In this document: piece by piece, positions 8,776 through 18,746 of the stretch
How positions within the stretch are numbered: the stretch's first letter is position 1
Layout: every line of letters starts with the position of its first letter
NCBI GenBank assembly: GCA_029881255.1
Contig: JAOUMY010000005.1
Span: forward strand, 192,479 to 256,478
Direction: 5' to 3'
From: Gammaproteobacteria bacterium
GTDB taxonomy: Bacteria > Pseudomonadota > Gammaproteobacteria > S012-40
Length of the DNA: 64,000 nucleotides
Translations under genes and position numbers: made by a program
Notes under the pieces: model-generated
Told to the model about the DNA's origin: nothing
Database searches by the model: none
Seen by the model: only the letters and a program-made list of their open reading frames with translations

Positions 8776-9864
8776 TTACAGGCCGACGACGGATGTGACT
8801 CCTTCGAGTATCTTACCGAAATCCGCATTCCATTCAAGATAAAAGCGGTAAACGTCTCGTTCATCGGTTTCGTCTTTTTCCCAGGGTAAAGCGGTATTAA
8901 AGACTGAACCGAAAAAGATACGCGAACCATGTTCAAACTTGTAAACAGGGATGTGCGCGCGCAGCTCAAAGCGTTTTGAATGCAAACCTTGAGTTCGACC
9001 CACTAGCAAATCGATGTAGGTTTCGGGATTGAATGCATTGCGGAATCCGCCGTAGAGGCGACTGTTAGCGTGTGCTTCCAACTGACTTTTACTGGTGCCA
9101 TAGGCGAAAATAAAGCCGATATAATCCGACAAGCTACGATCAAGACGCATAACGGAGTGGTAGAACGGAAAGTACAGTTCCGCATTAACCTCGATAGTAT
9201 TTCGCACCTGTCGTGACGCACCACCTTCTAAGTCCTGTTCAGCGGAACTCCCCAACTGCAACGAACCTATCGCGTGCAAGCCATATAATGCTAACCCTTC
9301 CCTGTGAGTAGGCGCTTCCCCATAGCGACGATAGAGGACAAAACCGGCACGAGGAAAACCCTTCTGGAAAATCGTATCAAGACTAACGTACTCGTAACCA
9401 ACGTTGAAAGAGTAATAGTGACGATGGTAGTTTTTTTCAGGGTTGTCGAAGTCCACGTAAAGTGGTTCGATCAAATCCTCATACCCGGAAAAGTTGATGG
9501 CATCTCTCAACAACTCCAACCGATGGCGACTAAGATCAATTCTGTGGAGAAGATCCTGTCGTTCCTTGACATCAAGAATCGGATTATTAACCAGGGCGAT
9601 ATAGTGTTTCAGAGACTCGCCCACATCGCGGCCAAGTGAGCGCAGCGTAATCTTGAGCTCGGTGCGGTAATCATAGCAACGTGGATCGGTATAACAGGCG
9701 AGAACCACATCCACGGAACGGGTTTTTGAAATATTCAGACAGGCGCAACCATATTCCGCGTCCGGCGGTATGATCTCAGCATGCAGGGTATTGACTGAGA
9801 TCAATACGGCAATCACAAGGAACAGATGCCGGTATCCCTTAAAACCCTTTATTTGTTGTCTCAT
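8776..9864 (-). CDS. exported protein of unknown function, possible barrel
   Basis: I choose the ATG at 9864, which opens a proper signal peptide (MRQQIKGFKGYRHLFLVIAV, then LISVNTLHAE). A longer frame from 9918 would run 52 bases into the phospholipase gene. The mature protein has four Cys near its start (CACLN, VVLACYTDPRCYDY), a helical segment to about residue 130, then alternating strands (YYSFNVGYEYVSL, AGFVLYRRYG, TIEVNAELYFPFY, FRFYLEWNADFG-like pattern) that could form a barrel, but the C-terminus (SVVGL) is not the usual aromatic end. I recognise no family. It sits between the phospholipase gene (2-base gap) and the LolA-like carrier (14-base gap), so it probably belongs to the same envelope export operon. 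Confidence 0.7.
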   Translation of the reverse strand: MRQQIKGFKGYRHLFLVIAVLISVNTLHAEIIPPDAEYGCACLNISKTRSVDVVLACYTDPRCYDYRTELKITLRSLGRDVGESLKHYIALVNNPILDVKERQDLLHRIDLSRHRLELLRDAINFSGYEDLIEPLYVDFDNPEKNYHRHYYSFNVGYEYVSLDTIFQKGFPRAGFVLYRRYGEAPTHREGLALYGLHAIGSLQLGSSAEQDLEGGASRQVRNTIEVNAELYFPFYHSVMRLDRSLSDYIGFIFAYGTSKSQLEAHANSRLYGGFRNAFNPETYIDLLVGRTQGLHSKRFELRAHIPVYKFEHGSRIFFGSVFNTALPWEKDETDERDVYRFYLEWNADFGKILEGVTSVVGL

Positions 9865-9866
9865 AT

Positions 9867-11048
9867 TCAATGACGAAACGTCTTGTCCAGTAAGCGATCG
9901 ACCCAACCCCAAAACCATTCTAACACACGCCGATACCAGGCACGACGTATCCAGTCACGCAATAGAATTTCCTGACTGTCGTGCATATCCTGATCCAGCA
10001 TCGCTTGCACCAGTCCAGAAAATTCGTCGCTTTCCACTTCCTGGTTAGCCTCCAGATTCCAACGAAAGTTCCAGCGATCAATATTGCTCGACCCGATAGA
10101 TACCCAACTGTCACACAATATGACTTTCTGATGCAAAAATCGTGGCTGATATTCGAAGATTCTGACCCCGGACTTGAGTAGTCGCGTATAAAAACGGCGA
10201 CCGGCATGACGTACCGCTGGGTGATCGGTATGTCTGCCAGGCAAGAGCAGTCGTACTTCGATGCCGTTTCGCGCTGCTATTTTCAAAGCCCGACGTATTT
10301 TTCGTGATGGTACAAAGTAGGCTGTGCTAATCCATATCTGCCGTTCTGCCTGTCGCACGCGTTTGAGCAGGCTACGCTTGATTTCATGATCACCCAGTGC
10401 ATGAGTGCAGGTGGCACGCCCATTGTCGCCATTGGCATACTCACGCGGTTTCGTTAGCGCATCTTCGACGAATTCGCCATTGCCCGTGAAAGACCACACC
10501 GACGCGAACAGACTCACCCAGTCCTGCACGCATGGCCCCTTGACCTGGATCATGGTTTCTCGCCATTGTCGATGATGTCCGCTTGCGAACGCGTCGGTAA
10601 TTCCCGCGCCGCCCAGAAACGCGGTTTGCTGATCGACTATCATCAATTTTCGATGGTCGCGAAACAGCGATCTGCGCAAATCGCCAAGCTTCACGGGATT
10701 GTAATATGTCATTTGAATGTGTTCATGTTGCAGACGCTGGCGATCGGCTTTATTCAGGCCACGACACCCGAAATCATCCAGCATTAATCTCACGCATATT
10801 CCGCGGTCGGCGGCGTCCACAAAGGCCTTTAGGAAACGGTCCGCGACCTTGCCTGACTCAAACAGATAGATCTCGAACAATAAGCTGCTACGCGCATTCT
10901 TAATTCCATCAAGCATTGCCGCATAAAATTGCTCTGCGTCAATGAGTAATTTGAAGCGATTTCCTTTACGCCAGGGAAATTGATAGTGACGAAGCGGGTG
11001 TTTTTTCATGCCGACAATCCAGGATTGTGACGCCTGTAACCCAGACAT
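9867..11048 (-). CDS. phospholipase D family, cardiolipin synthase-like (ClsB type)
   Basis: A 393-residue protein with two HKD motifs: HRKLMIVD (His132, Lys134, Asp139) and HQKVILCD (His306, Lys308, Asp313), each followed by the usual GG/GS and N/E motif (FLGGAGITD; IGSSNIDRWNFRWNLEAN). There are no N-terminal membrane helices, which fits the soluble ClsB subgroup that joins phosphatidyl groups to make cardiolipin or related lipids at the inner membrane. ATG at 11048 has no clear ribosome site; an ATG at 11009 (MKKHPLRHYQ) is an alternative start. It heads the export cluster and may make or modify the lipid cargo. Confidence 0.88.
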   Translation of the reverse strand: MSGLQASQSWIVGMKKHPLRHYQFPWRKGNRFKLLIDAEQFYAAMLDGIKNARSSLLFEIYLFESGKVADRFLKAFVDAADRGICVRLMLDDFGCRGLNKADRQRLQHEHIQMTYYNPVKLGDLRRSLFRDHRKLMIVDQQTAFLGGAGITDAFASGHHRQWRETMIQVKGPCVQDWVSLFASVWSFTGNGEFVEDALTKPREYANGDNGRATCTHALGDHEIKRSLLKRVRQAERQIWISTAYFVPSRKIRRALKIAARNGIEVRLLLPGRHTDHPAVRHAGRRFYTRLLKSGVRIFEYQPRFLHQKVILCDSWVSIGSSNIDRWNFRWNLEANQEVESDEFSGLVQAMLDQDMHDSQEILLRDWIRRAWYRRVLEWFWGWVDRLLDKTFRH

Positions 11049-11107
11049 TGAATGAAACTATTCGATCAAAACAACAAAGATGCCGATGACCTTAGTCAAA
11101 GCAGACG

Positions 11108-12754
11108 CTAATTCTTACCCGGACGCGCGATAAAGAAAAATGTCGCCCCCAGTACAACGCAAAAAGCCGCTAAAGACGGCAAAACATAATCGGTAGCCGG
11201 CGTTTTCCACAAAAACCATGCCGCAACCACAGACAGTATGCCACACACCATATAATAGGCGCTGCGGTATATTCGTCGAATTTGTCTGCGCAATAGAATT
11301 TGTTGTCGCGCCTGATGCTGTTGCTGCTGATATTGTTCGCGAGACAAGCGCAAGTTGTCATAGAGTAGCGCAGGCATTTCCGGCAATTTCTCCAGCCAGA
11401 ACGGCCATTTTTCGCGTATGGAATTTAATACCGCCTTAGGCCCTATCCGATCGCGCATCCAGTTTTCAAGAAATGGTTTGGCCGTACGCCACAGATCCAG
11501 ATCCTCATTCAACTCGCGGCCAAGACCCTCAATATTGAGTAAGGTCTTTTGCAGTAAAACGAGTTGCGGTTGTACCTCCATATCGAATCGTCGCGCGGTT
11601 TGAAAAAGACGTAGCAACAACTGCCCAAAGGAAATGTCTTTTAGCGGCTTCTCGAATATGGGTTCGCACACCGTGCGTATAGCGGCCTCGAATTCGTCTT
11701 CACGTGTTTCCGGTGGCACCCAACCAGACTTGACATGCAACTCAGCGACACGTCGATAGTCGCGGTTAAAAAAGGCCAGAAAATTTTCCGCAAGATAGCG
11801 TTGATCATCAGGATTCAACGTCCCTACAATGCCGAAGTCGACAGCGATATACTGCCCCTTATCAGACACAAAAATATTGCCGGGATGCATATCTGCATGG
11901 AAAAAGTTGTGTTTGAATACCTGGGTAAAGAAAATTTCCACGCCTCGTTCTGATAGCGAGATCAAATCCACCTTCGCTGCCTTGAGCGCGCTGACGTCGC
12001 TTACAGGAATGCCGTAAATGCGTTCCATTACCATCACATTGGGACGTGATAACTCCCAATAGACTTCGGGGATGTAGAGCAAATCCGATCCTGCAAAATT
12101 GCGCTTAATCTGCGAGGCCGACGCGGCTTCGCGCATTAAATCGAGTTCATCGATGATCGTTTTTTCATATTCGCGAACGACCTCACGCGGGCGCAGGCGA
12201 CGACCGTCTTCCCAATAGCGTTCCGCCAATTCGGCGAGCGTATACAACAGACCAATATCCCGCTCTATAACGGGGCGAATATCGGGACGAACGACCTTGA
12301 CGATGACATCACGGCCATTCTTTAGTGTCGCCGGGTGGACTTGCGCAATCGATGCAGAGGCCAATGGCTTTTCATCGAAGGTTTGAAAAACATTATCGAG
12401 ATTTTCACCGTAGGCAGATTCAATTAAACGACGTGCAAGCTGACCAGAAAACGGTGGCACCTTGTCCTGTAGCCTGGCCAGTTCCTGGGCGATGTCCGGT
12501 GGCAATAAATCGGGACGCGTGGACAGCATCTGTCCAAACTTGATAAATATTGGCCCCAATTCTTCCAAAGCCAGTCGAATGCGTTCGCCGCGGGTACGCG
12601 TGTGTCGACGAAACCAATTCCACGGAAAAACATACGATAAGAAACGTAGCGGCCGAAATAGATGCGTGGCAAAGACAATTTCATCAAGACCGTGACGCAT
12701 CAAGACCCGATTGATATGCATCAAACGTAATAGCTGACGCATTCCCAGGATCAC
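11108..12754 (-). CDS. ubiB: ubiquinone biosynthesis atypical kinase UbiB
   Basis: A 548-residue protein of the ABC1/ADCK/UbiB family. It has the KxGQ motif (FIKFGQ, Lys72-Gln75), the Ala-rich nucleotide loop SASIAQVH, the kinase-like lysine in IVKVVRP, and the catalytic [13 protein letters not shown] and VDFG segments. Two C-terminal membrane helices (about 500-520 and 525-545) anchor it to the inner membrane. UbiB is needed for aerobic ubiquinone synthesis, probably extracting hydrophobic intermediates for the Ubi complex. Start: GTG at 12754 with AGGA seven bases upstream, overlapping the ubiJ stop as GTGA. Confidence 0.97.
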   Translation of the reverse strand: MILGMRQLLRLMHINRVLMRHGLDEIVFATHLFRPLRFLSYVFPWNWFRRHTRTRGERIRLALEELGPIFIKFGQMLSTRPDLLPPDIAQELARLQDKVPPFSGQLARRLIESAYGENLDNVFQTFDEKPLASASIAQVHPATLKNGRDVIVKVVRPDIRPVIERDIGLLYTLAELAERYWEDGRRLRPREVVREYEKTIIDELDLMREAASASQIKRNFAGSDLLYIPEVYWELSRPNVMVMERIYGIPVSDVSALKAAKVDLISLSERGVEIFFTQVFKHNFFHADMHPGNIFVSDKGQYIAVDFGIVGTLNPDDQRYLAENFLAFFNRDYRRVAELHVKSGWVPPETREDEFEAAIRTVCEPIFEKPLKDISFGQLLLRLFQTARRFDMEVQPQLVLLQKTLLNIEGLGRELNEDLDLWRTAKPFLENWMRDRIGPKAVLNSIREKWPFWLEKLPEMPALLYDNLRLSREQYQQQQHQARQQILLRRQIRRIYRSAYYMVCGILSVVAAWFLWKTPATDYVLPSLAAFCVVLGATFFFIARPGKN

Positions 12755-13362
12755 GGCTTGTCCTTATTCAATAAACGATTGATGCGTTGCTCCATACGCT
12801 CTGTATCGGCGCGTAATAAATCGATCGCGTGACTGAATTGATCGAGTTCATAGCGCCCGACGATATCACGACGTTCCTCCTGAAAGTATTCTGCGGTGTC
12901 ACGCGCCAAAGATTCAATGGCGGTACTGCCCCAGTCAAAAAGACTGCGCAAAGTGTTTCCAAGCTGGTGCGCAGCCACATCACCTACGCCACGGGAGAGC
13001 AATTCCTCCCAGTCAAAACGAAAATGTTTGAGTATGTTCTGCACCTTCTGGCCGAGCTGGATATCGCCTTCGATCTCCACGTCGCCGCTGAGAAAACGAT
13101 CTCTATCATGGGTCATCGCCGTATGCATCAAGGAAAAAAGACCGCCTCTCAGCCACGCATCGACTTCGCTGTCACATTCACCGGCAATACCAACACCATC
13201 AAGCCCTGGCATGAGATACAACTGTAAATCCAGACCACGTATATCCATGCCGATGACCTTGCCACTCAATGCAACTAACCGATCACGCGCATCCTGATCG
13301 AGTTCCAGCGCTCGATTAAACGCGACCTCGATACTCATCCAAACAGGCTGCGGTAACTTCAT
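12751..13362 (-). CDS. ubiJ: ubiquinone biosynthesis accessory factor UbiJ (SCP2 domain)
   Basis: A 203-residue protein between the ubiE/RDD genes and ubiB. The N-terminal half (about 15-115) has the SCP2 lipid-binding pattern ([38 protein letters not shown]). The C-terminal half is helical with a predicted coiled coil ([20 protein letters not shown]). UbiJ binds ubiquinone intermediates within the soluble Ubi complex. Its ATG overlaps the stop of the RDD gene (ATGA) and its stop overlaps the ubiB start, so the four genes ubiE, RDD, ubiJ and ubiB are tightly coupled. Confidence 0.93.
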   Translation of the reverse strand: MKLPQPVWMSIEVAFNRALELDQDARDRLVALSGKVIGMDIRGLDLQLYLMPGLDGVGIAGECDSEVDAWLRGGLFSLMHTAMTHDRDRFLSGDVEIEGDIQLGQKVQNILKHFRFDWEELLSRGVGDVAAHQLGNTLRSLFDWGSTAIESLARDTAEYFQEERRDIVGRYELDQFSHAIDLLRADTERMEQRINRLLNKDKP

Positions 13363-13859
13363 CGAACTTCCCTGATCAATTGCTGCAAAGGCTTGGTGGA
13401 CTCGTCTTCGCCAAAATGATTGACGTGATATAGCACGACGGTTTTGGCAAGCTTGTCATGGAATCCCTGTCGCTTCTTGTCCCAGATCACCCAAAAAAAT
13501 CCCAGGCCGAGTGGAATTACCGAGAGAAAATAGCCGAGATATCGGATCACGCCTTGAGTGAACCCCACCGGCTTACCCGTACGTTCATCGACAACAACAC
13601 AGTCCAGCAACATCTTGCCAGGTGTGGCCTTAAACTTCATCCACATACCAATGGTAATCACCGCGCTGATGACTTGTTCCATCCACGAACTACCGGAACT
13701 GGCATAGACATCATCTTCGACAAATAATACAGAAACATCGGGCAAACCAAACAACAACACATTAATGACCGCCGATGCTAGAACATACACAAAGGTGTCT
13801 ATCAGGGTTGCACCTGCTCTGCGGGAAAAACTGGCAAACTCCCTGTGCTCCACATCCAT
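13359..13859 (-). CDS. RDD family membrane protein
   Basis: A 166-residue protein with the RDD signature: R-R-A-G-A-T-L-I-D near residue 13, the KATPGKMLLDCVVVDERTGKPV loop (about 83-103), and WDKKRQGFHDKLAKTVVL near the end. Three hydrophobic segments lie at about 20-42, 60-78 and 107-127. RDD proteins are small inner membrane proteins of poorly known, perhaps transport, function. Here it is inserted between ubiE (stop and start overlap as TAATG) and ubiJ (four-base overlap). That is not the usual ubiE-ubiJ-ubiB order and suggests co-expression with quinone synthesis. Confidence 0.9.
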   Translation of the reverse strand: MDVEHREFASFSRRAGATLIDTFVYVLASAVINVLLFGLPDVSVLFVEDDVYASSGSSWMEQVISAVITIGMWMKFKATPGKMLLDCVVVDERTGKPVGFTQGVIRYLGYFLSVIPLGLGFFWVIWDKKRQGFHDKLAKTVVLYHVNHFGEDESTKPLQQLIREVR

Positions 13860-14617
13860 TAAAATTTATAACCCCGATGCATGGCTACGATACCACCGGT
13901 CATGTTCAGATAATCACAGCGATCAAATCCGGCCTTCACCATCATCGCCTTCAGTTCTTCCTGTGGAGGATGTTTGCGTATAGATTCGGCGAGATAACGA
14001 TAACTGTCTTCGTCGTCCGCAACCAGCTTGCCCATTTTTGGCAGAATTTTAAATGAATAAAAATCATAGACAGTTTTTAGCCCAGGTAAGACCGGCTGCG
14101 AAAATTCCAGTACCAGTAATTTCCCGCCCGGTTTCAACACCCGATACATAGACTCAAGCGCCATTTGCTTATCGGTTACATTACGCAGACCAAAGGCAAT
14201 CGTAATGCAATCAAAATAATTATCCGGAAATGGCAGGTGCTGTGCGTCGGCCTGAACATAACGAACGTTTCCGATTATTCCCTTATCGGTTAAACGATCG
14301 CGGCCAACAGACAACATCGAAGCATTGATGTCGCCCAGAACCACCTCTCCGTCTTTTCCAACACGGGGAGACATTTGCGCCGCAAGATCACCCGTGCCGC
14401 CAGCCAGATCAAGTATGCGTTGCCCGGGACGGGCGCGCACAAATTCGATAGCAATCTTCTTCCAGATCCGATGTATGCCAAACGACATGACATCATTCAT
14501 CACATCGTATTTATCCGCCACCGAATGAAATACCTCGGCAACACGAGCAGCTTTTTCTCTTACTGGTACTTCCTTGAAACCAAAATGCGTGGTCTCGTTG
14601 TTATCACTGTGCGCCAT
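13859..14617 (-). CDS. ubiE: ubiquinone/menaquinone methyltransferase UbiE
   Basis: A 252-residue SAM-dependent C-methyltransferase. Family signatures are visible: [38 protein letters not shown], the SAM loop [15 protein letters not shown], and [17 protein letters not shown]. It methylates C2 of the demethoxy-ubiquinol ring (and demethylmenaquinol where present). AGGAG is seven bases before the ATG. It is the first gene of the ubi block; the DUF971 gene ends 10 bases upstream. Confidence 0.97.
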   Translation of the reverse strand: MAHSDNNETTHFGFKEVPVREKAARVAEVFHSVADKYDVMNDVMSFGIHRIWKKIAIEFVRARPGQRILDLAGGTGDLAAQMSPRVGKDGEVVLGDINASMLSVGRDRLTDKGIIGNVRYVQADAQHLPFPDNYFDCITIAFGLRNVTDKQMALESMYRVLKPGGKLLVLEFSQPVLPGLKTVYDFYSFKILPKMGKLVADDEDSYRYLAESIRKHPPQEELKAMMVKAGFDRCDYLNMTGGIVAMHRGYKF

Positions 14618-14626
14618 GGTTCACTC

Positions 14627-14998
14627 CTAGTGTAAGGATTTGCGCTTGTGCCCTGCCTGTTCCAGGCGATTAAGATAATCGGCCCACAATTCGTCCTGAT
14701 GTTTGCCCAGTCGATAAAGCTCTTCCCAGGAAAAGATACCGGTATCATGACCATCACTAAATGTCGGCTTGATTGCGTAATGCCCTATGGGCTCGATTTT
14801 TTCGATGTTCACATCTTCTTTGGCGAGTTGTAAAACTTCTTCACCCGGACCGTGCCCGCGCACCTCGGCGGAAGGCGAATAGACTCTTAGAAACTCACAG
14901 GTAAATTCAAAATGCGATCCATCATCAAAACGCATTTCGAGTATACGGGATTTTTGATGGAGCTTGATTTCTGTTGGCATTACTTTTTTGTTACTCAT
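14627..14998 (-). CDS. DUF971 family protein
   Basis: About 123 residues from the ATG at 14998, which has GAGG six bases upstream; the frame could extend to 15037 but without a better signal. The sequence TEIKLHQKSRILEMRFDDGSHFEFTCEFLRVYSPSAEVRGHG is typical of DUF971, the small domain related to the N-terminal part of gamma-butyrobetaine hydroxylase. The function is unknown; family members have been linked to iron-sulfur or Hsp-type functions by context. In many gammaproteobacteria this gene follows hslU, as here. Confidence 0.88.
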   Translation of the reverse strand: MSNKKVMPTEIKLHQKSRILEMRFDDGSHFEFTCEFLRVYSPSAEVRGHGPGEEVLQLAKEDVNIEKIEPIGHYAIKPTFSDGHDTGIFSWEELYRLGKHQDELWADYLNRLEQAGHKRKSLH

Positions 14999-15046
14999 GC
15001 CTGTCCTCAATCTAAAGTATGAAAATGAATGCCGCAATACCGGACG

Positions 15047-16381
15047 CTACAAAATATAGCGACTCAGATCTTCGTTGCGGACCAGTGATCCCAAGTGTTC
15101 CTCTACATAATCGCGGGTGATATTGATGGTTTCACCGCTACGATCAGACGCATCATACGATACCGTCTCCAGTAACTTTTCCATCACCGTGTGCAGACGT
15201 CGCGCCCCTATGTTTTCGGTACGTTCATTAACCTCCCAGGCTATCTCGGCAATACGTGCAATACCGTCGGTGCTAAAAGACAAACTCAATCCTTCTGTTT
15301 CCATCAAGGCCTTGTATTGCGTTGTTAGCGAGGCATCGGGTTCGGTGAGTATGCGTACGAAATCTTCAACAGTCAGGGCCTTTAGTTCGACACGTATCGG
15401 TAAACGTCCCTGTAATTCCGGGATCAGGTCCGATGGTTTGGCCAGATGAAACGCGCCCGAGGCAATAAACAAAATATGATCGGTTTTCACCATGCCATAT
15501 TTCGTATTGACGGTACTTCCTTCGACCAGGGGTAGCAAATCCCGTTGCACGCCTTCTCGCGAGACATCGCCGCCGGTTTGTTCCGAGCGTTTGCAAATTT
15601 TGTCCATCTCATCGAGAAATACAATGCCGTGGTTTTCTACTGCATGTAGCGCGGTAGCCTTCAACTCATCTTCGTTGACCATTTTTGCCGCTTCATCATC
15701 GGTAAGGATTTTCATCGCATCCTTAACTTTGAGTTTCTTGGACTTGGTGCGACCGGAAGCCAGATTTTGAAACACGCTTTGCAACTGGCTGGTCATATCT
15801 TCCATGCCCGGTGGCGTCATAATTTCTACGCCAATATTGGGTTCGCGCACATCAACTTCGATTTCTTTTTCGTCGAGCTTGCCCTCACGCAACATCTTAC
15901 GAAATTTCTGGCGTGTACTGGATGCATCGGTTTCGGCCGGCGTATCATCAAAAACACTGCGTCGCGCCGGTGGCAGCAAGGCATCGAGTATGCGTTCCTC
16001 GGCCTGTTCTTCGGCACGGAAACGTACTTTTTGCATTTCCTGTTCACGCGTCATCTTCAGAGCTACATCCATTAGATCACGCACGATGGAATCCACGTCG
16101 CGTCCTACGTATCCCACCTCGGTAAACTTTGTCGCTTCGACTTTGATAAAAGGCGCATTGGCCAATCGCGCCAGTCGACGTGCAATCTCGGTTTTACCAA
16201 CTCCGGTTGGTCCTATCATCAAAATATTTTTCGGCGTAATTTCGTTGCGTAGAGACTCATCCACCTGGGCGCGCCGCCAGCGGTTACGCAGCGCGATAGC
16301 AACAGCGCGTTTGGCGCCACTCTGGCCGATGATGTGTTTGTCCAGTTCCTGGACGATTTCTCTTGGTGTCATGTAGGACAT
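15047..16381 (-). CDS. hslU: HslU, ATPase subunit of the HslUV protease
   Basis: A 444-residue AAA+ unfoldase. Landmarks: [17 protein letters not shown] at the N-terminus, Walker [10 protein letters not shown] (about 58-66), the pore-region [14 protein letters not shown], the I-domain (about 110-245), Walker [12 protein letters not shown], sensor residues in [11 protein letters not shown], and the C-terminal tail ending SRYIL that inserts into HslV. It unfolds substrates for the HslV peptidase. The start may be the ATG at 16381 or the second ATG nine bases on (MTPREIV). hslV ends 24 bases upstream. Confidence 0.98.
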   Translation of the reverse strand: MSYMTPREIVQELDKHIIGQSGAKRAVAIALRNRWRRAQVDESLRNEITPKNILMIGPTGVGKTEIARRLARLANAPFIKVEATKFTEVGYVGRDVDSIVRDLMDVALKMTREQEMQKVRFRAEEQAEERILDALLPPARRSVFDDTPAETDASSTRQKFRKMLREGKLDEKEIEVDVREPNIGVEIMTPPGMEDMTSQLQSVFQNLASGRTKSKKLKVKDAMKILTDDEAAKMVNEDELKATALHAVENHGIVFLDEMDKICKRSEQTGGDVSREGVQRDLLPLVEGSTVNTKYGMVKTDHILFIASGAFHLAKPSDLIPELQGRLPIRVELKALTVEDFVRILTEPDASLTTQYKALMETEGLSLSFSTDGIARIAEIAWEVNERTENIGARRLHTVMEKLLETVSYDASDRSGETINITRDYVEEHLGSLVRNEDLSRYIL

Positions 16382-16405
16382 AGTCAGTGTACTTTCCGTC
16401 TCAAA

Positions 16406-16948
16406 CTACTTGCAGTTCAATTCTTCGATGGTCAGATTGTGATTGGTATAAATACAGATATCCGCCGCGATATTCAGTCCTTTCTCGACGATATCACGCG
16501 CGCTGAGTTCGGTGTTTTCCATCAGTGCTCTGGCAGCGGACTGGGCAAACGGCCCGCCGGAACCGATAGCAATCAAACCATTTTCAGGTTCAATGACATC
16601 ACCATTACCCGTAATTATCAGTGAGGATTCCGTATCTGCAACAGCGAGCAAGGCCTCTAAACGACGTAGCGCACGGTCTGTACGCCAGTCTTTGGCAAGC
16701 TCCACCGCCGAGCGCACCAGGTTTCCAGAGTGTTTTTCCAGTTTTCCCTCAAAGCGCTCGAACAGGGTAAAGGCGTCTGCAGTTCCACCAGCAAAACCAG
16801 CCAGTACCTTATCGCTATACAGGCGGCGCACCTTGCGCGCATTACCTTTCATCACCGTATTGCCCAGGCTGACCTGCCCATCGCCACCGATAACCACGGT
16901 ATCACCCCGGCGTACGGACAGAATCGTTGTTCCACGGTACTGTTCCAA
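16406..16948 (-). CDS. hslV: HslV, proteasome-like peptidase subunit
   Basis: A 180-residue N-terminal nucleophile hydrolase. The catalytic Thr follows a short propeptide (residues MEQYRG before TTILSVRR), with [31 protein letters not shown] and [17 protein letters not shown] as family landmarks. The start codon is TTG at 16948: GAGGA lies nine bases upstream, and the ATG in the same area (16955) is out of frame. It assembles as a dodecamer capped by HslU. The 162 bases between it and xerC contain its promoter; I do not see a convincing heat-shock (sigma-32) consensus there. Confidence 0.97.
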   Translation of the reverse strand: MEQYRGTTILSVRRGDTVVIGGDGQVSLGNTVMKGNARKVRRLYSDKVLAGFAGGTADAFTLFERFEGKLEKHSGNLVRSAVELAKDWRTDRALRRLEALLAVADTESSLIITGNGDVIEPENGLIAIGSGGPFAQSAARALMENTELSARDIVEKGLNIAADICIYTNHNLTIEELNCK

Positions 16949-17110
16949 TGCCCATATCCTCTGCAGTTACAAAGGCCTGAATTTTACACGTTTCCGTAGA
17001 TCACGACACCTTCGGTCCGATGTTTGACCTGGTTTTTTTAGTCTTGCAGGGAATGGCTGGAAAGAATTCACATCTTGGCGCAGGGTATACACCAAACCGC
17101 AGAATGGATA

Positions 17111-18013
17111 TTACTTTTTCTTGCGTGCCCGCGGATGGGCCTGATCATAAACCTTGGCCAAATGCTGAAAATCGAGATGGGTATAGATTTGGGTGGTGCT
17201 TAAATTAGCGTGTCCCAGCAGCTCCTGTACTGCACGAATATCGCCGCTGGATTCCAGGAGGTGACTGGCGAAGGAATGACGTAAACGATGTGGGTGTAAT
17301 TGCTCATCCAGCCCCTGTTTGATCGCCCACTCGCGCAGACGCAACTGGATACTGCGTTGGCTGAGACGCCCACCTCGCTGGGACAAAAAAAGTGCCTGCG
17401 TATCATCCACGACCAATTGCGCCCGACTATCCAACCACTGCCTGAGTGCAGTCCGTGCATGGCGACCGATGGGAACGATACGCGTCTTATTGCCCTTGCC
17501 GGTAACGCGCACCATCGCATCGTTGAGATCCACATCACCAAGATCAAGACCAGTCAGTTCTGACAGGCGCAGCCCCGAAGAGTAAAACAGTTCCATAATG
17601 GCAAGATCTCGCACCGATAAGACGTCATCCCCCTCGATGCGCAGCAAGCGCTCCATTTGATCTATGTCGAGCACCGACGGTAAACGTTTTCCGGACTTGG
17701 GCGCCGATACGGGGGCAACCGGATTCGCATCCAGCTGTCCTTCGCGAATCAGATACTGGAAAAAACTGCTAAGGGCTGATAAACGCCGTTGAATACTTCT
17801 TCCGGCGAGTTTATTGCGATGACAGTGGGCGCTATATTGGCGCAAGTGGCTGGCGCGCACCGCCGCCCAGTCGTCTACACTTTGCGCCTGACAATAACTC
17901 AGAAAATCCACGATATCGCGGCGATAGTTGCTAATGGTGTGCGGGGACGAGGATTTCTCCAGCCGCAGATAGCCCAGAAACTGGTCTATCCAACTGGAAG
18001 GCGTTTGTTTCAT
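17111..18013 (-). CDS. xerC: tyrosine recombinase XerC
   Basis: A 300-residue site-specific recombinase. The N-terminal SAM-like domain (about 5-90) binds DNA; the catalytic domain has Arg in SSGLRLSELTGL, His-x-x-Arg in HPHRLRHSFASHLLESSG, and the tyrosine in STTQIYTHLDF. With XerD it resolves chromosome dimers at dif. I take the ATG at 18013 (MKQTPSSWIDQF) because it gives the usual XerC length; a GTG at 18055 would overlap the DUF484 gene. dapF, DUF484 and xerC in this order are the normal gammaproteobacterial arrangement, so it is a housekeeping recombinase and not evidence of a mobile element. Confidence 0.96.
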   Translation of the reverse strand: MKQTPSSWIDQFLGYLRLEKSSSPHTISNYRRDIVDFLSYCQAQSVDDWAAVRASHLRQYSAHCHRNKLAGRSIQRRLSALSSFFQYLIREGQLDANPVAPVSAPKSGKRLPSVLDIDQMERLLRIEGDDVLSVRDLAIMELFYSSGLRLSELTGLDLGDVDLNDAMVRVTGKGNKTRIVPIGRHARTALRQWLDSRAQLVVDDTQALFLSQRGGRLSQRSIQLRLREWAIKQGLDEQLHPHRLRHSFASHLLESSGDIRAVQELLGHANLSTTQIYTHLDFQHLAKVYDQAHPRARKKK

Positions 18014-18017
18014 GGGA

Positions 18018-18713
18018 TTAACGGAAACGCTGTACGACTGCCCCGGCGATTTCACCCAGATACGATAGAAAACTGGTACTGATCCCGGCGCGAAAGCGTT
18101 CCGGATCCACGCTACCTATCACCAGAAATCCCAGACAGTTTTCACCGAGCGGAATAACTGCGGCAGATTTGATTTTATCGCCGTCACTACCGAACATAAA
18201 TTCCAGCTGTTGCAGATTGAAGCGACCGCACACTGGCTTGGCGCGCGCCAAAATGGTTTCAAATAGCGGCAATGCCTCGTGTGTTTCGATGACGAATTCC
18301 GGCGTCGAATTCACCGGGTGTCCATTAAAACTTCCGATCAATCGAATGGAGACTGCGTCTGCCGTAAAATCATGGAGCAAACGTTCTTTCATCACACGCA
18401 TACACTTGCTGAGTGACTGCGACTTAACAATTTCGGCACTCAATTGATTCATGCGTGAAGCCAGTTGGTCGTTTTCCTTGGCAATATCGACCAGCTCCCG
18501 AATACGACCGCGCAAATTGCGATTTTCCTGACGCAACACGCCAACCTGTCGCTCGATGAGAGAAATGGTACCTTTGGCGCCATGGGGTACTTCCAGCTGC
18601 TTGAGTACATCCGGGTGCTTTTCAAAAAAGTCCGGGTGCTTGATCAGATACTCGGCGACGTCCGCCACTTTAATTTCTCTGACCTGATTTCCCTGCTGCT
18701 CTTGTACCGTCAT
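18018..18713 (-). CDS. DUF484 family protein
   Basis: A 231-residue protein starting at the ATG at 18713, with GAGGAG ten bases upstream. The N-terminal part VADVAEYLIKHPDFFEKHPDVL is the DUF484 signature. A coiled coil follows (about 45-95), then a GAF-like domain (about 95-228) with AAVIPLGENCLGFLVIGS and YLGEIAGAVVQR. The function is unknown; the GAF-like fold suggests a sensor or scaffold. It lies between dapF and xerC with a few bases on the xerC side, as in many gammaproteobacteria. Confidence 0.92.
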   Translation of the reverse strand: MTVQEQQGNQVREIKVADVAEYLIKHPDFFEKHPDVLKQLEVPHGAKGTISLIERQVGVLRQENRNLRGRIRELVDIAKENDQLASRMNQLSAEIVKSQSLSKCMRVMKERLLHDFTADAVSIRLIGSFNGHPVNSTPEFVIETHEALPLFETILARAKPVCGRFNLQQLEFMFGSDGDKIKSAAVIPLGENCLGFLVIGSVDPERFRAGISTSFLSYLGEIAGAVVQRFR

Positions 18714-18746
18714 GTAACTGACTCTCCTCAGATAAATATGCGCCAA

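Noticed and set aside
16949-17110. Heat-shock (sigma-32) promoter before hslV
   Set aside because: No sequence close to CTTGAAA with CCCCAT at proper spacing was found.
17111-18013. XerC as a sign of an integrated element
   Set aside because: It lies in the conserved dapF-DUF484-xerC block, so it is the housekeeping enzyme; no attachment-site repeats or phage genes are near.
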